From: Rhodococcus_G sp042879035
Lineage (GTDB): Bacteria > Actinomycetota > Actinomycetes > Mycobacteriales > Mycobacteriaceae
Reading direction: 5' to 3'
NCBI RefSeq assembly: GCF_042879035.1
Contig: NZ_JBIAOU010000005.1
Coordinates: forward strand, 62,001 to 126,000
Length of the DNA stretch: 64,000 bases
The translations under genes were made by a program, and so were the position numbers. This document shows, piece by piece, positions 42,536 to 50,391 of this stretch. How positions within the stretch are numbered: the stretch's first letter is position 1; every line of letters starts with the position of its first letter. The notes beneath the pieces are model-generated. The model did no database searches. It was not told the origin of the DNA and worked only from the letters and a program-made list of their open reading frames with translations.

Positions 42536-42664
42536 GCAGAGGCAATTGTCGACCCCAGGACCGCGATAACGTGATCCACACCACTTTCCGTTCCGGGCGG
42601 TTCACTCCCATCGCCCCGGTCCCCCGCGACATCGTCCCCACTTTCCTTCCCGCAAGGAGCATCG

Positions 42665-44041
42665 ATGGCACTGCCTCCCGCGACGACCGCCGACCCGATC
42701 GGGGCCGACGAACCCACCAACACCGACTCGGCCCCGGACCGCGCCCGGCCCCGTCCGGGCCGGCGACTGTATCCCTGGCTCGTGTTCGCGCTCACCTTCG
42801 CCCTGCTGCTCTCGGACTACATGTCCCGCCAGGTCCTCAGCGCGGTGTTCCCGTTCCTGAAAACCGAATGGGCACTGACCGATTCGCAGCTCGCATCCCT
42901 CACCAGCGTCGTCGCGCTGATGGTCGGGCTGCTCACCTTCCCGCTGTCGCTGCTCGCCGACCGGTGGGGCCGAGTACGGAGCCTGGTCCTGATGGCCGTC
43001 ATCTGGAGCGTCGCCACGCTGTGCTGCGCGGTGGCCGCCAACTACGAGCAGATGCTGGCCTCCCGGTTCCTGGTCGGCGTCGGCGAGGCCGCCTACGGCA
43101 GCGTCGGCATCGCGGTGGTCCTCGGTGTCTTCGCGCCCCGCGTGCATTCGACGCTGAGCGGCGCGTTCATGGCGGGCGGATCCTTCGGCTCCGTCATCGG
43201 GGTATCCCTCGGCGGCGTGATCGCGGTGCACCTGAGCTGGCGATGGTCCTTCGCGGCGATGGCGGTTCTCGGACTCCTGCTCGTGGCACTGTTCCGGGCC
43301 GTCGTCACCGAACGCCGACTGGCCGAACACAACTCCGAGGACGACCTGCCCGCCTCGGCGCCGGCGACGGCCGGGATCCGGGTGCCGGTGTCGACACTGT
43401 TCACCAACCCGGCGGTGTGGTGCGCGTATCTCGGAGGCGGACTCCAGATGTTCACCGCCGCCGTGCTGCTCGCGTGGACCCCCAGCTTCTTCAACCGCTA
43501 CTACGGTCTCGCGCCCGACAAGGCCGGAGTCATCGCCTCGCTGTTCGTGCTTCTCGTCGGAAGCGGCATGGTCGTGTGCGGCATGATCACCGACCGCGTC
43601 AGCGGCGAGGATCCCCGCCGTAAATGGGCCAGCGCGATCGCCTACTGCATCATCTCGCTCGTCACGCTCGGGTGCGCGTTCGCGCTGGACACCGGTGCAC
43701 CCCAGCTGATCCTGCTCGGCATCGGCGCCTTCTTCTCCGCCGGGTCGTCCGGGCCGACCGCGGCCATGGTGGCGAGACTGACGCATCCGTCGGTTCGGTC
43801 GTCGGCGCTCGGCAGCCTCACCGTCGCCAACAACATCCTCGGACTGGCGACCGGTCCGTTGCTGATCGGCGTTCTCGCCGACCGTCTGGGACTGCTGGGC
43901 GCACTACAGGTGGCGCCGCTGGTGTACGTGCTCGCGATCGCGGCCCTGGCCACGGGCAGGCGCCTCCACCCGGCCGGGCTCCGCACGCTGGCGGCGCAGA
44001 GCGCCGGACGGTGCCCGGATGCGGGTGCGGACCACCGGTGA
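42665..44041 (+). CDS. MFS transporter (organic-acid type)
   Basis: The 458-residue protein has 12 predicted membrane helices: hydrophilic N terminus, LSDYMSRQVLSAVFPFL helix 1, LLADRWGRVRSL loop motif, RFLVGVGEAAYGS helix 4, and a central charged loop. It resembles spinster/ACS-type carriers. ATG 42665 has AAGGAG six bases upstream. An AraC-type site lies upstream, so it probably imports the substrate for the divergent operon. It converges with the Imm63-like gene with only 7 bp between stops. Confidence 0.9.
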   Translation: MALPPATTADPIGADEPTNTDSAPDRARPRPGRRLYPWLVFALTFALLLSDYMSRQVLSAVFPFLKTEWALTDSQLASLTSVVALMVGLLTFPLSLLADRWGRVRSLVLMAVIWSVATLCCAVAANYEQMLASRFLVGVGEAAYGSVGIAVVLGVFAPRVHSTLSGAFMAGGSFGSVIGVSLGGVIAVHLSWRWSFAAMAVLGLLLVALFRAVVTERRLAEHNSEDDLPASAPATAGIRVPVSTLFTNPAVWCAYLGGGLQMFTAAVLLAWTPSFFNRYYGLAPDKAGVIASLFVLLVGSGMVVCGMITDRVSGEDPRRKWASAIAYCIISLVTLGCAFALDTGAPQLILLGIGAFFSAGSSGPTAAMVARLTHPSVRSSALGSLTVANNILGLATGPLLIGVLADRLGLLGALQVAPLVYVLAIAALATGRRLHPAGLRTLAAQSAGRCPDAGADHR

Positions 44042-44048
44042 CGTCGGG

Positions 44049-44486
44049 TCACGGCGGCGGCTGCGGCAGCATGTCGAGGACGGCGCGGCCCGCGCCGGCG
44101 GCCGTCAACGCCGAGCGGGTGGCGCCGAGCCACGCCTCACCCCAGGCCGGATCGACACCGCTCAACAGTCGGTACTGGGTGCGCCAGGACGCGGCCCGGA
44201 AACCGGGGTTCTCCGGTGGGTGCAGTCGCAGGGAGATGCGCTCGGAGACCGACTCGGCGACCCAGTACACGAACTCGTCCGGATCGTCGGTGAACCGGTC
44301 CGACAGGAGTCGGTCACGTTCCCGGACGGTCAGATGCCAACCGCCCTCGGGTGCACTCCAGCAGAAGGGAAGCGCGTCCTCGGTGGCCTGCCCGAGTGCG
44401 GGCAGGTCCTCGGGCAGCGCACCCAGCCGCTGCGTCACCTCCAGGATCCGCCGGCGCATGCCGGGATCGAGCAGATCGTCGGTCAT
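44049..44486 (-). CDS. Imm63-like immunity protein
   Basis: The cytoplasmic protein of 145 residues has no signal peptide. The pattern RLGALPEDLPALG, RFTDDPDEFVYWVAESVS and QYRLLSGVDPAWGEAWL resembles the Imm63 family, which neutralises polymorphic toxins. It lies 76 bp downstream of a secreted TNT-type toxin gene on the same strand, the usual toxin-immunity order. That it protects against this TNT protein is inferred; the M. tuberculosis TNT immunity factor (IFT) belongs to another family. Confidence 0.68.
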   Translation of the reverse strand: MTDDLLDPGMRRRILEVTQRLGALPEDLPALGQATEDALPFCWSAPEGGWHLTVRERDRLLSDRFTDDPDEFVYWVAESVSERISLRLHPPENPGFRAASWRTQYRLLSGVDPAWGEAWLGATRSALTAAGAGRAVLDMLPQPPP

Positions 44487-44562
44487 CGGACGCTCGGTGC
44501 CGTCGGCAGCGGGGCGTCCCCTCGGTCGAATGTCATTGCAGCAGACTGTGGTCGGAGCGGGG

Positions 44563-45252
44563 TCACTGCGGCGGGTACACGAGGCGAACGTAGCCGGCGC
44601 AACGCAACCAGGTGACGTCGACCTTCGATCCGCACTCGGCGACCTGCGGCAGCAGGTCGGCCACCACCTCGTACTGCGTGCCGTAACCCTCCTGTTCGAA
44701 CCACGGCGCGATCGGACCGGTGTACAGGGGAAGGGCTTTGGTCACCAGGTAGACGTGGTAGTTGCAGGTCTCCGCCGGCACACCCACCAGGTTCACCGGG
44801 GGAAGCGCGCGGGACGTGTAGCTGGCGCCTGCCGGGGCCAGGAAGTTTCCTCCCTCGCTGCCGTACCGGTCGATCAGCGTGCCGACGTCGAGCCGGCCTT
44901 CGACCCGTCGGGGGTTGCCGCTGCCGTCGAGGACGTATCCGTTCTTGGGCGGGTACTTGTAGGAGCCGGCCGGGAGTACGGTCGGATCCCAGTACTCGGC
45001 CAGGAACTGCTCCGGTGTCAGGTCGCCGGTGCGCCGGTAGTCGGCGAGCTGATCGGCAACCGGGAACTGATCCGACAGCGTCTGCGGTCCGAGCCGCTTG
45101 TCGCCGTCGAAGTACTCCGCCGAGCAACCGGCCCCGCCGAGTAGATCACTGGAACCGACCGACGAACCCGGGGCCGCCTGGGCGACCGCCCCCTCGGCGA
45201 ACACCGTGGACAGTACGAAGGCGAAGACGAGAAGCAGCTGGCGACGACGCAT
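44563..45252 (-). CDS. Secreted protein with TNT (tuberculosis necrotizing toxin) domain
   Basis: The 229-residue protein has a Sec signal peptide (MRRRQLLLVFAFVLSTVF, cleavage near AQA-AP) and a C-terminal TNT/DUF4237 domain from about residue 85: PPKNGYVLD, LIDRYGSEGGNFLAP, YTSRALPP, NYHVYLV, PWFEQEGYGTQY. In CpnT of M. tuberculosis this domain hydrolyses NAD+. The Arg, His and Gln found in the active fold appear present (DRYG, YHVY, GTQY). ATG 45252 has AAGGG eight bases upstream. Unlike CpnT there is no large channel domain. An Imm63-like gene follows. Confidence 0.82.
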   Translation of the reverse strand: MRRRQLLLVFAFVLSTVFAEGAVAQAAPGSSVGSSDLLGGAGCSAEYFDGDKRLGPQTLSDQFPVADQLADYRRTGDLTPEQFLAEYWDPTVLPAGSYKYPPKNGYVLDGSGNPRRVEGRLDVGTLIDRYGSEGGNFLAPAGASYTSRALPPVNLVGVPAETCNYHVYLVTKALPLYTGPIAPWFEQEGYGTQYEVVADLLPQVAECGSKVDVTWLRCAGYVRLVYPPQ

Positions 45253-45359
45253 ACCGGACCCTTTCACCATCAGATGCGGCGACGCCCATGTGATCCCGTT
45301 CGACCCGGGTACCGACCCCGCCAAGATCATTCACCCAAATCGTGACAGATCGGTCCGGC

Positions 45360-45416
45360 TTCGTCACCCCGACAGCAGCCCGGCGCGGACGCGCGGGTCG
45401 GGGTCGGGGTGACGAA
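45360..45416. repeat. 14-bp inverted repeat in the gap between TNT gene and DUF779 operon
   Basis: TTCGTCACCCCGAC (45360-45373) and GTCGGGGTGACGAA (45403-45416) are perfectly complementary over a 29-bp loop. It lies 108 bp upstream of the TNT gene and beyond the terminator of the DUF779 gene. It could be an operator or a second hairpin; nothing else was seen in 45253-45441. Confidence 0.65.
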
Positions 45417-45441
45417 TGCCGTGGTGCCGGGCACTTCCGGT

Positions 45442-45479
45442 GCGCCGCCGTGTCATTCACACGAACGACACGGCGGCGC
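45442..45479 (-). terminator. Terminator hairpin after DUF779 gene
   Basis: GCGCCGCCGTGTC (45442-45454) pairs with GACACGGCGGCGC (45467-45479), 13 perfect pairs with a 12-bp loop, 15 bp past the DUF779 stop. Confidence 0.8.
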
Positions 45480-45493
45480 GGCCCGGGAGTCGG

Positions 45494-46057
45494 TCAGCCC
45501 TCGCGGCGAGACACGACCTGGGATCGAGGAGGAACGGGACAGGCCTCGGCCGCCTCCGCGACGATCTGCGGCTGTGCGGGTACCGCGGGACGACGACCCG
45601 CCTCCCACTGCTCGCCGGTGACGGGTTCGTCGATTGCCAGGTCGGCGAGCTCGTGGTCGTCGAAGGCCCGTCCCCGGCTGAGAAACCGCACACCCTCAGG
45701 GGTTTCGAGGCTGAATCCCGAGCCACGGCCGGGGACGGCGTCGATCACCAGTTGGGTGTGCTTCCAGAGGTCGAACTGCGGACCGGAGATCCACACCGGG
45801 ACGGCGTCCGGGCCGGCGGGCAGGTCGGCGGGGCTCTGCCCGACCGCCAACCGCAGGTCCAGCAGGCCGACCAGGACGTCCCGGTCACCGACAATGAATT
45901 CCCCTGCCGGATAGCACATCGGCGCCGACCCGTCGCAGCAGCCACCGGACTGGTGCATCATCACCGCGCCGTGCACCGCGACGAGCCGTCGCAGGAGGTC
46001 GGCCGCCACCACGGTCGCGACGATCCGTGGGGTGGCGACAGTTCGAGGGGTGCTCAC
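45494..46057 (-). CDS. DUF779 protein (aldehyde-dehydrogenase-associated)
   Basis: The protein has 187 residues. The core matches DUF779: VHGAVMMHQSGGCCDGSAPMCY with a cysteine cluster, WISGPQFDLWKHTQLVIDAVPGRG, and FSLETPEGVRFLSR. This family is almost always encoded beside acetaldehyde or alcohol dehydrogenases; its role is not established, and the cysteines suggest metal binding. The start is GTG 46057, with AGGGG six bases upstream. An extra C-terminal tail of about 45 residues is unusual. It follows the alcohol dehydrogenase by 14 bp. Confidence 0.82.
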   Translation of the reverse strand: MSTPRTVATPRIVATVVAADLLRRLVAVHGAVMMHQSGGCCDGSAPMCYPAGEFIVGDRDVLVGLLDLRLAVGQSPADLPAGPDAVPVWISGPQFDLWKHTQLVIDAVPGRGSGFSLETPEGVRFLSRGRAFDDHELADLAIDEPVTGEQWEAGRRPAVPAQPQIVAEAAEACPVPPRSQVVSRREG

Positions 46058-46071
46058 CGACGCCCCTTCGC

Positions 46072-47097
46072 TCACCGGAAGTCCAGCACGACGCGGCCGT
46101 CGACGGTGCCCGCCCGCAGTTCGTCGAAGACGTCGTTGATCTCGTCGAGCCCGCGGGTGTGCACCGTGGGACGAATCTTGCCGCGGGAGTAGAAGTCCAG
46201 CGCCTCGACCATGTCCTGCCGGGTGCCGACGATCGAGCCACGGATGGTCAGACCCTTGAGGACGGTGTCGAAGATCGGGGCCGGGAAGTCGCCGGGAGGA
46301 AGACCGTTGAACGCGATGGTCCCGCCGCGTCGCGCCATCCCGATCGCCTGGCCGAATGCCTTCGGGTGCACCGCGGTGACGAGCACGCCGTCGGTGCCGC
46401 CGGTGGCCTCCTGGATCCTGGCGACCGGGTCCTCCTTCGCGGCATTGACCAGCACCTCGGCGCCGTACTTCTTCGCGAGTTCGAGTTTGTCGTCGGAGAC
46501 GTCGACGGCGGCGACCCGCAGTCCCATCGCGGTCGCGTACTGCACGGCGACGTGGCCGAGTCCGCCGATGCCGGAGATGGTGATCCACTCGCCCGGCACC
46601 ACGTCCGCGACCTTGATGCCCTTGTACACGGTGACGCCGGCGCACAGCACCGGCGCGACCTCCACCAGGTCCGCGCCGTCGGGGATGCGGGCGGCGAACC
46701 GGGCGTCGACGAGCATGTACTCCGCGAACGACCCGTTCACCGAGTAGCCGCCGTTGACCTGCTTCTCGCACAACGTCTCCCAGCCGGTGCGGCAGTAGCG
46801 GCACTCGAGGCACGCCGACCACAACCAGGCGTTGCCGACCCGCTGCCCGACCGCGAGTTCGGTGACGCCCTCTCCCAACTCGACGACGGTGCCGACCCCT
46901 TCGTGCCCCGGCACGAACGGAGGGCTCGGCTTGACCGGCCAATCACCTTCCGCCGCATGTAGATCGGTGTGACACACCCCGCTGGTTTCCAGCTTGACCA
47001 ATGCCTGGTTCGGTCCCGGCCGGGGCACCGGCAACTCCTCGATCACCAGGGGCTTGCCGAACTCGTGGACTACAGCTGCCTTCATCGTGTCGACCAT
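46072..47097 (-). CDS. adhP: Zinc-dependent alcohol dehydrogenase (AdhP type)
   Basis: The 341-residue NAD-dependent medium-chain ADH has catalytic zinc ligands in SGVCHTDLH and GHEG, structural zinc cysteines in CLECRYCRTGWETLC, Rossmann GIGGLGHVAVQYA, and late GTRQDMVEAL. It is the AdhP type, which oxidises ethanol and short primary alcohols. ATG 47097 is used, with ATG 47085 as alternative. It is cotranscribed with the DUF779 gene and lies downstream of the aldehyde dehydrogenase, from which two strong hairpins separate it. Confidence 0.9.
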   Translation of the reverse strand: MVDTMKAAVVHEFGKPLVIEELPVPRPGPNQALVKLETSGVCHTDLHAAEGDWPVKPSPPFVPGHEGVGTVVELGEGVTELAVGQRVGNAWLWSACLECRYCRTGWETLCEKQVNGGYSVNGSFAEYMLVDARFAARIPDGADLVEVAPVLCAGVTVYKGIKVADVVPGEWITISGIGGLGHVAVQYATAMGLRVAAVDVSDDKLELAKKYGAEVLVNAAKEDPVARIQEATGGTDGVLVTAVHPKAFGQAIGMARRGGTIAFNGLPPGDFPAPIFDTVLKGLTIRGSIVGTRQDMVEALDFYSRGKIRPTVHTRGLDEINDVFDELRAGTVDGRVVLDFR

Positions 47098-47228
47098 CGT
47101 GAGGTCTCTTTCCGCTGTGGGTGGCTGGAGGATGCGATCGCGCGGTCCCAGTATCCGTCGGGCGGAGCCGGTTCGTCGTGGCGACACCCGTCCGACGGTC
47201 CGGGCGAATCGGTCTGCAGTGGTGGGAC

Positions 47229-47310
47229 ACGGCGCCCGCCGAGGAGGGGGTGGTTCGGCGGGCGCCGCGCCGTTCTCCCGATCCGGGGAGGTCGGGGCAG
47301 CCCCGGATCG
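47229..47310 (-). terminator. Two consecutive hairpins after the aldehyde dehydrogenase gene
   Basis: CCGATCCGGGG (47277-47287) pairs with CCCCGGATCGG (47300-47310), and CGGCGCCCGCCG (47229-47240) pairs with CGGCGGGCGCCG (47255-47266). Both are perfect stems within 100 bp after the stop at 47329. They should terminate or attenuate transcription before adhP. Confidence 0.78.
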
Positions 47311-47328
47311 GAAGGGCTCAGCTCGGGA

Positions 47329-48852
47329 TCAGAAGAATCCCTGGGCCTTCGGGGCGTAGCTCACCAGCAGGTTCTTGGTCTGCTGGTAGTGATCGAGCAT
47401 CATGTGGTGGTTCTCGCGACCGATTCCGGACTGCTTGTAGCCACCGAACGCGGCATGCGCCGGGTACTGGTGGTACGTGTTGGTCCACACCCGGCCGGCT
47501 TCGATGTCGCGGCCTGCGCGGTAGGCGACGCCACCGTCGCGGGACCAGACTCCGGCGCCGAGACCGTACAGGGTGTCGTTGGCGATGGAGATGGCTTCGT
47601 CGTAGTCCTTGAACGAGGTCACCGACACCACCGGACCGAAGATCTCCTCCTGGAAGATCCTCATCTTGTTGTTACCGGTGAAGACGGTCGGCTGAATGTA
47701 GAAGCCGCCGGACAGGTCGCCGCCCAGGTCGGCCCGCTCACCACCGGTGATCAGCTTCGCGCCCTCGGACTTGCCGATCTCGATGTACGAGAGGATCTTC
47801 TCGAACTGGTCGTTCGAGGCCTGCGCACCGATCATCGTGTCGGTGTCGAGGGGATCGCCCTGACGGACGGCCTTGGTGCGAATCGCGGCCATCGCGAGGA
47901 ACTCGTCGAAGATGTCCTCCTGGATCAGCGACCGCGACGGGCAGGTGCACACCTCACCCTGGTTCAGGGCGAACATCGTGAAGCCTTCCAGGGCCTTGTC
48001 CTGGTAGTCGTCGTTCGCGGCGAGCACGTCGGAGAAGAAGATGTTCGGGCTCTTGCCGCCGAGTTCGAGGGTGACCGGGATCAGGTTCTGCGACGCGTAC
48101 TGCATGATCAGCCGGCCGGTGGTGGTCTCACCGGTGAAGGCGATCTTCTTGATCCGCGGGCTCGATGCGAGCGGCTTGCCCGCCTCGGTGCCGAAACCGT
48201 TGACGATGTTGACCACGCCCGGAGGCAGCAGGTCACCGATGACCGAGATCAGGTACAGGATCGACGCCGGGGTCTGCTCGGCCGGCTTGAGCACGACCGC
48301 GTTGCCCGCCGCGAGAGCCGGCGCGAGCTTCCACACCGCCATCAGGATCGGGAAGTTCCACGGGATGATCTGGCCGACCACGCCGAGCGGCTCGTGGAAG
48401 TGGTAAGCGACGGTCTCGGAGTTGATCTCGGAGATCGACCCCTCCTGGGCGCGAACAGCTCCCGCGAAGTAGCGGAAGTGGTCGACGGCGAGGGGGATGT
48501 CGGCGTTGAGTGTCTCGCGGATCGGCTTGCCGTTGTCCCAGGACTCGGCGAGTGCGATCGACTCGAGGTTCTCCTCGATCCGGTCGGCGATCTTGTTGAG
48601 GATCACGGCGCGCTCGGCGACCGAGGTCTTGCCCCAGGCCGGAGCGGCGGCGTGGGCGGCGTCGAGGGCGAGTTCGATGTCCTCGGCGGTGCCGCGCGCG
48701 ATCTCGGTGAACGGCTGACCGGTGACCGGGGTGGTGTTCTCGAAGTACTGTCCCTTGACCGGCGGCACCCACTGCCCGCCGATGAAGTTCTCGTAGCGGG
48801 ACTGGAAGGACATGAGCGCGTCGGGCGAACCCGGGCGGGCGTACACAGTCAT
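47329..48852 (-). CDS. Aldehyde dehydrogenase (acetaldehyde type, ExaC/AldB-like)
   Basis: The 507-residue ALDH has IIPWNFPILMAVWK, FTGETTTGR, catalytic Glu in LELGGKSPN, catalytic Cys in NQGEVCTCPSRSL, and the C-terminal KNLLVSYAPKAQGFF. The EVCTCPSR form is typical of the acetaldehyde dehydrogenases that pair with AdhP and DUF779. ATG 48852 has GAGGAG five bases upstream. The gene follows the GAF-type regulator on the same strand. It would oxidise acetaldehyde from AdhP to acetate. Confidence 0.92.
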   Translation of the reverse strand: MTVYARPGSPDALMSFQSRYENFIGGQWVPPVKGQYFENTTPVTGQPFTEIARGTAEDIELALDAAHAAAPAWGKTSVAERAVILNKIADRIEENLESIALAESWDNGKPIRETLNADIPLAVDHFRYFAGAVRAQEGSISEINSETVAYHFHEPLGVVGQIIPWNFPILMAVWKLAPALAAGNAVVLKPAEQTPASILYLISVIGDLLPPGVVNIVNGFGTEAGKPLASSPRIKKIAFTGETTTGRLIMQYASQNLIPVTLELGGKSPNIFFSDVLAANDDYQDKALEGFTMFALNQGEVCTCPSRSLIQEDIFDEFLAMAAIRTKAVRQGDPLDTDTMIGAQASNDQFEKILSYIEIGKSEGAKLITGGERADLGGDLSGGFYIQPTVFTGNNKMRIFQEEIFGPVVSVTSFKDYDEAISIANDTLYGLGAGVWSRDGGVAYRAGRDIEAGRVWTNTYHQYPAHAAFGGYKQSGIGRENHHMMLDHYQQTKNLLVSYAPKAQGFF

Positions 48853-48937
48853 TCGAACTCCTCGTTGATATCCGGCACTGCGTGTGATCCAGAACACTAG
48901 AAGAGCGGGGGTTGCAACTACGTTGCGTTCGGCACCG

Positions 48938-50260
48938 TCACTGCCCAAGGTGCTCGTCGAGGATCGCGATCCGCGCCCTGACCTGGTCGTACATCGGCGA
49001 TCGCGGGTCGATCGACGACAGGTACGCAGCCCACGCCGCGGAGTCCTCCCGTCCCTCCTCGGTCGCGGTCCAGCGCGCGAGCAGGGACTGCTCACCTGCG
49101 CGCAGCAGAGCCGCCTGCACCCTGGCCCGCAGCTGCTCACGGATCTCCTCGACGCCGGGTGCGACGGAACCGGGCAGCACCGGACCGCGGTAGGAGGCGA
49201 GCGCCGCGGCAGCGTCGCCGCGTTCGAGCGCCCGCCGCACCTCGTCGACGTCGGTGACGAGGTCGGTGAGCAACCGGTACGGCCGGGACCCGAGCCCGTC
49301 CGCTCCGAACACCTTGCGCAGCCGGGACATCTCGACCCGGATCGTCACCGAGTCCAGTTCCGACTCGTCGAGCAGGATCGCCAACTGGTCTCCGCGCAGC
49401 CCCTCGGGACGGTCCGCGAGCAGCAGCAGGATCTCGGCGTGCCTGCGGGAGAGCGGAATGCGGTCGCCGTCCCGGACCAGGGTCGGGCGCTCCGAGCCGA
49501 GGACCGCCAGCCGCGCCGGTGCGGAACCGAGCAGGCGCGGCGAGTTCATCAGGTGCAACCGCAGTTCCGCCTCCGCCGCCGCGACCGTCGCGCGCACCAG
49601 CGCGAGCACCTGGGGCTCGGCAACTTGCGGCCCGCCGGTGATGTCGATGGCGCCGAGGATCTGCCCGCTCATCGGATCGTGCACGGGCGCAGCCGAACAA
49701 CTCCAGTCGTGCACGGCGGAACTGAAGTGCTCGGCACCGAAGATCTGGACACACTGGTCGACCGCGAGCGCCGTGCCCGGGGCGTTGGTGCCGACGCGGT
49801 CCTCGCTCCAGTCGGCGCCCTCGACGAAGTGCATCGCAACGGCGCGATCGCGCGCGTCGGAGTCTCCCTCCACCCACAGCAGCCGGCCCTGGGCGTCACT
49901 GATCGCGACGAGCAGTCCGGTGTCGGCGATGTCGTCGACGAGCAGGCGACGCACCACCGGGCGGATCAGCGCCATCGGATGCGCCCTGCGGTACCGGTCG
50001 AGTTCGCCCCCGTCCAACCCGATGTCCTCGCCGACGGCGTCGGGGTCGACTCCCCTGCTGCGGCTGCGCAACCACGAATCGAACACCACCGGCCGCACCG
50101 GCGACCGCACCGCGTCCCCGCCGGACTGCGGGTCGGCACCCGCCACGAACGAGCGATGCGCGGACGACACCGTGCGGGCGAGCTGCGCGACGTCGTCACC
50201 CGGCCGGACGGCGACCCACGGGTTGCCGCGCGTCGTCGTGGCCCGCGAGGTTGTGGTCAA
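48938..50260 (-). CDS. GAF-domain transcriptional regulator with C-terminal winged helix
   Basis: The 440-residue protein has an AcoR-type N-terminal region (RYRRAHPMALIRPVVRRLL), a GAF-like sensor (EDRVGTNAPGTALAV, DPMSGQILGAIDITGGP), and a C-terminal winged-helix domain of the OmpR/SARP kind (LSRRHAEILLLLADRPEG, TIRVEMSRLRKVFG). It has no AAA+ core. TTG 50260 is the best start because GGAGGGAAATCC ends directly before it. It is encoded before the acetaldehyde dehydrogenase and alcohol dehydrogenase genes and probably activates them. GTTGCAAC lies in the 85-bp gap before the dehydrogenase. Confidence 0.85.
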   Translation of the reverse strand: MTTTSRATTTRGNPWVAVRPGDDVAQLARTVSSAHRSFVAGADPQSGGDAVRSPVRPVVFDSWLRSRSRGVDPDAVGEDIGLDGGELDRYRRAHPMALIRPVVRRLLVDDIADTGLLVAISDAQGRLLWVEGDSDARDRAVAMHFVEGADWSEDRVGTNAPGTALAVDQCVQIFGAEHFSSAVHDWSCSAAPVHDPMSGQILGAIDITGGPQVAEPQVLALVRATVAAAEAELRLHLMNSPRLLGSAPARLAVLGSERPTLVRDGDRIPLSRRHAEILLLLADRPEGLRGDQLAILLDESELDSVTIRVEMSRLRKVFGADGLGSRPYRLLTDLVTDVDEVRRALERGDAAAALASYRGPVLPGSVAPGVEEIREQLRARVQAALLRAGEQSLLARWTATEEGREDSAAWAAYLSSIDPRSPMYDQVRARIAILDEHLGQ

Positions 50261-50391
50261 GGATTTCCCTCCGTCGAGGACGCTGTGCAGTCGGATGACC
50301 GCGTGCGCTGGCCTGGCGCACACCACCACTGTAACGCCCGTCACAGGATCGCGGATCGAAGTGGTGACCGCGCGGGAGGCGGAACCGCTGG

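Noticed and set aside
44563..45252. TNT protein as part of a type VII (ESX/CpnT) secretion locus
   Set aside because: No WXG100, PPE or ESX genes are nearby, and the protein has a normal Sec signal peptide.
29248..48891. TGTGATCCA at 29248-29256 and 48883-48891 (plus GTGATCCA at 42571) as a shared regulatory site
   Set aside because: Only half of a CRP-like dyad is present, spacing to the genes differs and the third copy has opposite orientation; chance cannot be excluded.
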